From assembly GCA_021783175.1 (NCBI GenBank), contig JAJXUF010000057.1, forward strand, positions 1 to 19,850: 19,850 nt of DNA, read 5' to 3'. Both the position numbers and the translations under genes were made by a program. A model generated the notes under the pieces. It was not told the DNA's origin and ran no database searches. It saw only the letters and a list, made by a program, of their open reading frames with translations. The first letter of the stretch is position 1; every line of letters begins with the position of its first letter. Shown piece after piece: positions 17,667 through 19,850 of this stretch. This stretch comes from Pseudomonadota bacterium. GTDB lineage: Bacteria > Pseudomonadota > Gammaproteobacteria > Acidiferrobacterales > UBA6901.

Positions 17667-18314
17667 TTAGCGTAGATCAGCCTTCCAACCGCCGTTTTTC
17701 CATATTTCAATGCGCGTGACGGGACTAATCGCCCAGAGTGTGGCGCGGGTCTTTCCAAGCGCAGCGCGGGCGGACGCATCGTAGTAAAGCCAGCCGGAAA
17801 TGCGGACTTGGGCACCGCGTCGGGCCAGATGTTCGAGCTGGTTGAGGCGCCAGTCCGGATGGGCCGCCTGCGAAGCAGGTGTCAATTGAACCAGCACTGA
17901 TTTGGCGCGCAGCAACTTCGCCTCGCGCGGATGTATTTCCGGCACTGTAGAGACCCACATCAGGATATCGCGGTGGAGATAGCTCCCGCAGTTAGCCGGC
18001 GAATGCGCAGCGTGCTCGGCCATCAGCAAGTAGCCTGTTAGCGCAATGGCACGCCGTTCGCGCGGCGCAATGTAATTGATTTGCGCAGGGGTGAATTGGT
18101 CGCGCATTGCAGGTGTGTGAAGATCCGGAGTGAATGTGCTTTCCAGCGTAGGAACATCGAGTTCCTGATAGGTTGCGGGAATTTCCCGGCGGTTCTGCAG
18201 ACGATTGGCAATCGGGTCTCCCCCCCGCCCTTGCGGGGGGCACGATGCCGCCATGGCAGAAAAGCTCAGAAGGCTGGTCAAAATGGCGCATTGCAATGTC
18301 AAAGCAAATTTCAT
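17667..18314 (-). CDS. Secreted protein of unknown function
   Basis: From the ATG at 18314 the product is 215 residues with a clear Sec signal peptide (MKFALTLQCAILTSLLSFSA, probable cleavage around MAA-S at 22-24). The mature part has no membrane segment and is likely periplasmic. Its C-terminal third (about residues 135-205) contains SVLVQLTP near 139, QVRISGWLYYD near 169 and GKTRATLWAISPVTRIEIW near 187. The alternating beta pattern recalls an OB-like fold, and similar VRISGW...GKTRxTLW...HPVT endings occur, as far as I recall, in other proteobacterial secreted proteins of unknown role. Two cysteines remain after cleavage (25 and 109). An upstream in-frame ATG at 18389 would place 25 polar residues before the signal and is rejected. 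No function is claimed. Confidence 0.75.
   Translation of the reverse strand: MKFALTLQCAILTSLLSFSAMAASCPPQGRGGDPIANRLQNRREIPATYQELDVPTLESTFTPDLHTPAMRDQFTPAQINYIAPRERRAIALTGYLLMAEHAAHSPANCGSYLHRDILMWVSTVPEIHPREAKLLRAKSVLVQLTPASQAAHPDWRLNQLEHLARRGAQVRISGWLYYDASARAALGKTRATLWAISPVTRIEIWKNGGWKADLR
18221..18240. repeat. Very GC-rich perfect hairpin inside the secreted-protein gene
   Basis: CCCCCCGC (18221-18228) and GCGGGGGG (18233-18240) are perfect inverted repeats with a 4-nt CCTT loop. On the coding (minus) strand the stem falls just after the signal-peptide codons, across the Pro-Pro-Gln-Gly-Arg-Gly-Gly stretch (residues 26-32). Confidence 0.6.
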
Positions 18315-18491
18315 GTCATTTTCTCTCTGATGTTCCAGGGTGGTTCTGGCGCGGCGGCAGCAACGATACAATGAGTTCAGCCTAAACAACAGATGCCGGA
18401 CGCATCAAGCAAGTCTTCAGAAACGGATTATCCGGCCGGACAGACGGCATCGCCGCGTGCAGCCCGAATCCCGGCCAAAGTCGCATCGCCA

Positions 18492-18510
18492 AGGAGTATT
18501 TGTTACTCCT
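18492..18510. repeat. Perfect 7-bp stem-loop in the intergenic region
   Basis: AGGAGTA (18492-18498) and TACTCCT (18504-18510) enclose the loop TTTGT. There is no T run after it on either strand, so it is not a standard intrinsic terminator. The stem contains an AGGAG core, but no nearby start codon opens a credible gene. Confidence 0.5.
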
Positions 18511-18824
18511 GATCTGACCGAACGCGCGCGCTACAAATGACCTGACCGATCATGGGGCATGAGCCAGGGAGCGATGTCATTGAGGTTTTCTGCTCAATTG
18601 CGTTGTCCATAGGGAAAATTTCCGCGCTTTTCCAGAGCGCCGGGCTTGAACCAATGATTGTCTGGCGATGGGAAAGATCATAGTTCTTTGATTTGCCGGC
18701 AAGTTCCTCCAGAATGGCGCCGGCTGATGGTCTTCTCGGATTAATGATTTAAACCTTTGGGCCAATGTAAGGGTGCGCTGATAAATCAATCCTGCGCCCG
18801 CCACGTCATACAACTGATGGCTTC

Positions 18825-18836
18825 GAGGGAGGAGGT
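18825..18836 (+). promoter_or_regulatory. Unusually strong Shine-Dalgarno for the DUF2235 gene
   Basis: GAGGGAGGAGGT ends 2 nt before the ATG at 18839, with its AGGAGG core (18830-18835) 3 nt from the start. It fixes the start codon and is stronger than most ribosome binding sites in the core cluster, suggesting efficient translation once transcribed. Confidence 0.75.
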
Positions 18837-18838
18837 CC

Positions 18839-19850
18839 ATGGATAGCAACAAAAGCACGGCGGCTAAGGGCAAAAATCTGGTTGTCTGTTGCGATGGCAC
18901 CGATAACGAATTCGGGCAAGATAACACGAACATAGTCAGACTATATTCGCTAACGCTTCGCCGAAACGGTCAACAGGTATCCTTCTACGACCCTGGCCTC
19001 GGGACTTTCCCTGCTCCTGGGGCTTGGACGCCATTTTCGAAATGGTTTACCAAACAGCTCGGCAGCGCGTTTGGCTTCGGATTGTCTCAGAATGTTGCCG
19101 ACTCTTACCGGTTTCTTATGGAGAACTATGTTCCCGGTGATCGCATCTATCTCTTCGGCTTCAGTCGCGGTGCGTACACGGTCCGGGTGCTGGCAGCTCT
19201 GATTCATGTGTGCGGTCTGATGCACGCACAAAACCGCAATCTCGTCAGCTATGCATTTGATCTGTTCAAGGCCGAGGCGACCGACGCCAAGAAAAAGAAT
19301 GATCGCGTGGAAAGGCAAAGCGGGAAGAGACAACGCCTTGAGCTTCCGGTTTGCACGCGGTTCAAGGAGACGTTTTCCCAGACACCACCAATTCACTTTC
19401 TTGGCCTATGGGATACCGTATTGAGCGTGGGGACGATTTACGATCCGTTCAGCCTGCCCTACACCAGGTGGAATCCAAGCGTCAGAACCGTGCGACACGC
19501 GATTTCCATCGATGAGATGCGCAAATTCTTCCGCGTAAACCTCTGGTCGGCCTCGACCCCCGATAGCGACGTGAAACAGGTTTGGTTTGCCGGCGTCCAT
19601 GCCGATGTTGGGGGTGGTTATCCAGAGAGGCAAAGCGGTCTGGCCAAAATCTCCCTGTCGTGGATGCTGGAGGAAGCGCGCGCGGCGCAACTGCAAATTG
19701 ACGATGACAAGCTCAGCAGCGTCTTTCCCGTTCCGGATAGTCCTTCGGATCTGGCAGCGCCAGACCCGCTGGCTATGCAGCATAACGAACTCGACCATCT
19801 GCGCTGGAAGATCATGCAATGGATCCCGCGTCGACATTGGGTGCGCAACA
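18839..19850 (+). CDS. DUF2235 alpha/beta-hydrolase-fold protein, 3' end outside window
   Basis: The frame from ATG 18839 stays open to the window end (337 codons). The N-terminus NLVVCCDGTDNEF (residues 13-25), the nucleophile elbow FGFSRGAYTVR with Ser109, Asp192 in HFLGLWDTV, and His254 in WFAGVHADVGGGY are the hallmarks of Pfam DUF2235. That family includes the type VI secretion phospholipase effectors of the Tle1 group and many stand-alone proteins. A Lys/Arg-rich insertion at about 148-170 separates the two halves. There is no signal peptide. No VgrG, PAAR, immunity lipoprotein or other T6SS gene is visible here, so the effector role is not supported by context. The C-terminal domain, which would help decide, is missing. 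Confidence 0.88.
   Translation, partial: MDSNKSTAAKGKNLVVCCDGTDNEFGQDNTNIVRLYSLTLRRNGQQVSFYDPGLGTFPAPGAWTPFSKWFTKQLGSAFGFGLSQNVADSYRFLMENYVPGDRIYLFGFSRGAYTVRVLAALIHVCGLMHAQNRNLVSYAFDLFKAEATDAKKKNDRVERQSGKRQRLELPVCTRFKETFSQTPPIHFLGLWDTVLSVGTIYDPFSLPYTRWNPSVRTVRHAISIDEMRKFFRVNLWSASTPDSDVKQVWFAGVHADVGGGYPERQSGLAKISLSWMLEEARAAQLQIDDDKLSSVFPVPDSPSDLAAPDPLAMQHNELDHLRWKIMQWIPRRHWVRN

Larger units (their letters stand above)
18315..18838. other. 524-bp non-coding stretch upstream of the DUF2235 gene
   Basis: No convincing gene is seen on either strand. Small reading frames at 18340-18540 (plus) and 18577-18933 (minus) lack ribosome binding sites and family resemblance. The stretch must hold the promoters of the two divergent flanking genes. 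A poor sigma70-like pair, TTGGGC at 18757-18762 and GATAAA at 18780-18785 with 17-bp spacing, is the best candidate I see for the DUF2235 gene. A perfect 7-bp hairpin lies at 18492-18510. Confidence 0.5.

Noticed and set aside
17318..17719. 133-codon plus-strand frame in the gene-poor stretch
   Set aside because: No Shine-Dalgarno, no recognisable motif, and it runs into the antisense of the secreted-protein gene.
17405..17815. 136-codon minus-strand frame
   Set aside because: It overlaps the 3' part of the secreted-protein gene in another frame, and its composition looks non-coding.
18577..18933. 118-codon minus-strand frame before and into the DUF2235 gene
   Set aside because: It overlaps the DUF2235 start with its strong ribosome binding site, and it shows no family resemblance.
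18950..19837. Two minus-strand frames inside the DUF2235 gene
   Set aside because: They are antisense to a frame that carries the full DUF2235 motif set.
18839..19850. Calling the DUF2235 gene a type VI secretion effector
   Set aside because: The family contains such effectors, but no T6SS structural, adaptor or immunity gene is visible, and the C-terminus is missing.

Overview
The window looks like the chromosome of a Gram-negative proteobacterium, most likely a betaproteobacterium. The divergent arrangement of gatC-gatA-gatB against mreB-mreC-mreD-mrdA-mrdB, and the run rlpA-dacA-dat-ybeD-lipB-lipA, both fit that group. The assignment rests on gene order and protein resemblance only; no database search was possible. 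Codon third positions are mostly G or C through the core genes.

Layout. Positions 1-2466 (minus strand) hold gatC, gatA and the 5' part of gatB, the tRNA-dependent amidotransferase. A 151-bp divergent spacer follows. From 2618 to 15908 there are fourteen plus-strand genes in a row, almost all with tiny gaps or overlaps: mreB, mreC, mreD, mrdA (PBP2), mrdB (rodA), a mltB-type lytic transglycosylase, rlpA, dacA, dat (D-amino acid transaminase), ybeD (DUF493), lipB, lipA, a DUF218/ElyC-like membrane protein and a small alpha/beta hydrolase. Together they cover the rod-shape (elongasome) scaffold and its glycan polymerase/transpeptidase pair, the trimming enzymes (MltB, RlpA, DacA), possible reuse of D-alanine (Dat) and endogenous lipoylation (LipB, LipA).

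Positions 15955-17064 (minus) encode a REC-HD-GYP response regulator, convergent with that cluster. The region to its right is different. A 602-bp stretch has no convincing gene, then comes a minus-strand gene for a small secreted protein of unknown function (17667-18314). A second 524-bp non-coding stretch leads into a plus-strand DUF2235 alpha/beta-hydrolase-fold gene with a very strong ribosome binding site, cut by the window end.

The left 16 kb is well-known housekeeping biology, and I see no convincing undescribed multi-gene system. The best points for a second look are the mltB reading frame, which has no stop at the expected place and runs about 390 bases into rlpA; the continuous elongasome-to-lipoate cluster with dat inside it; and the gene-poor right end with the secreted unknown, several small dyad structures and the isolated DUF2235 gene.
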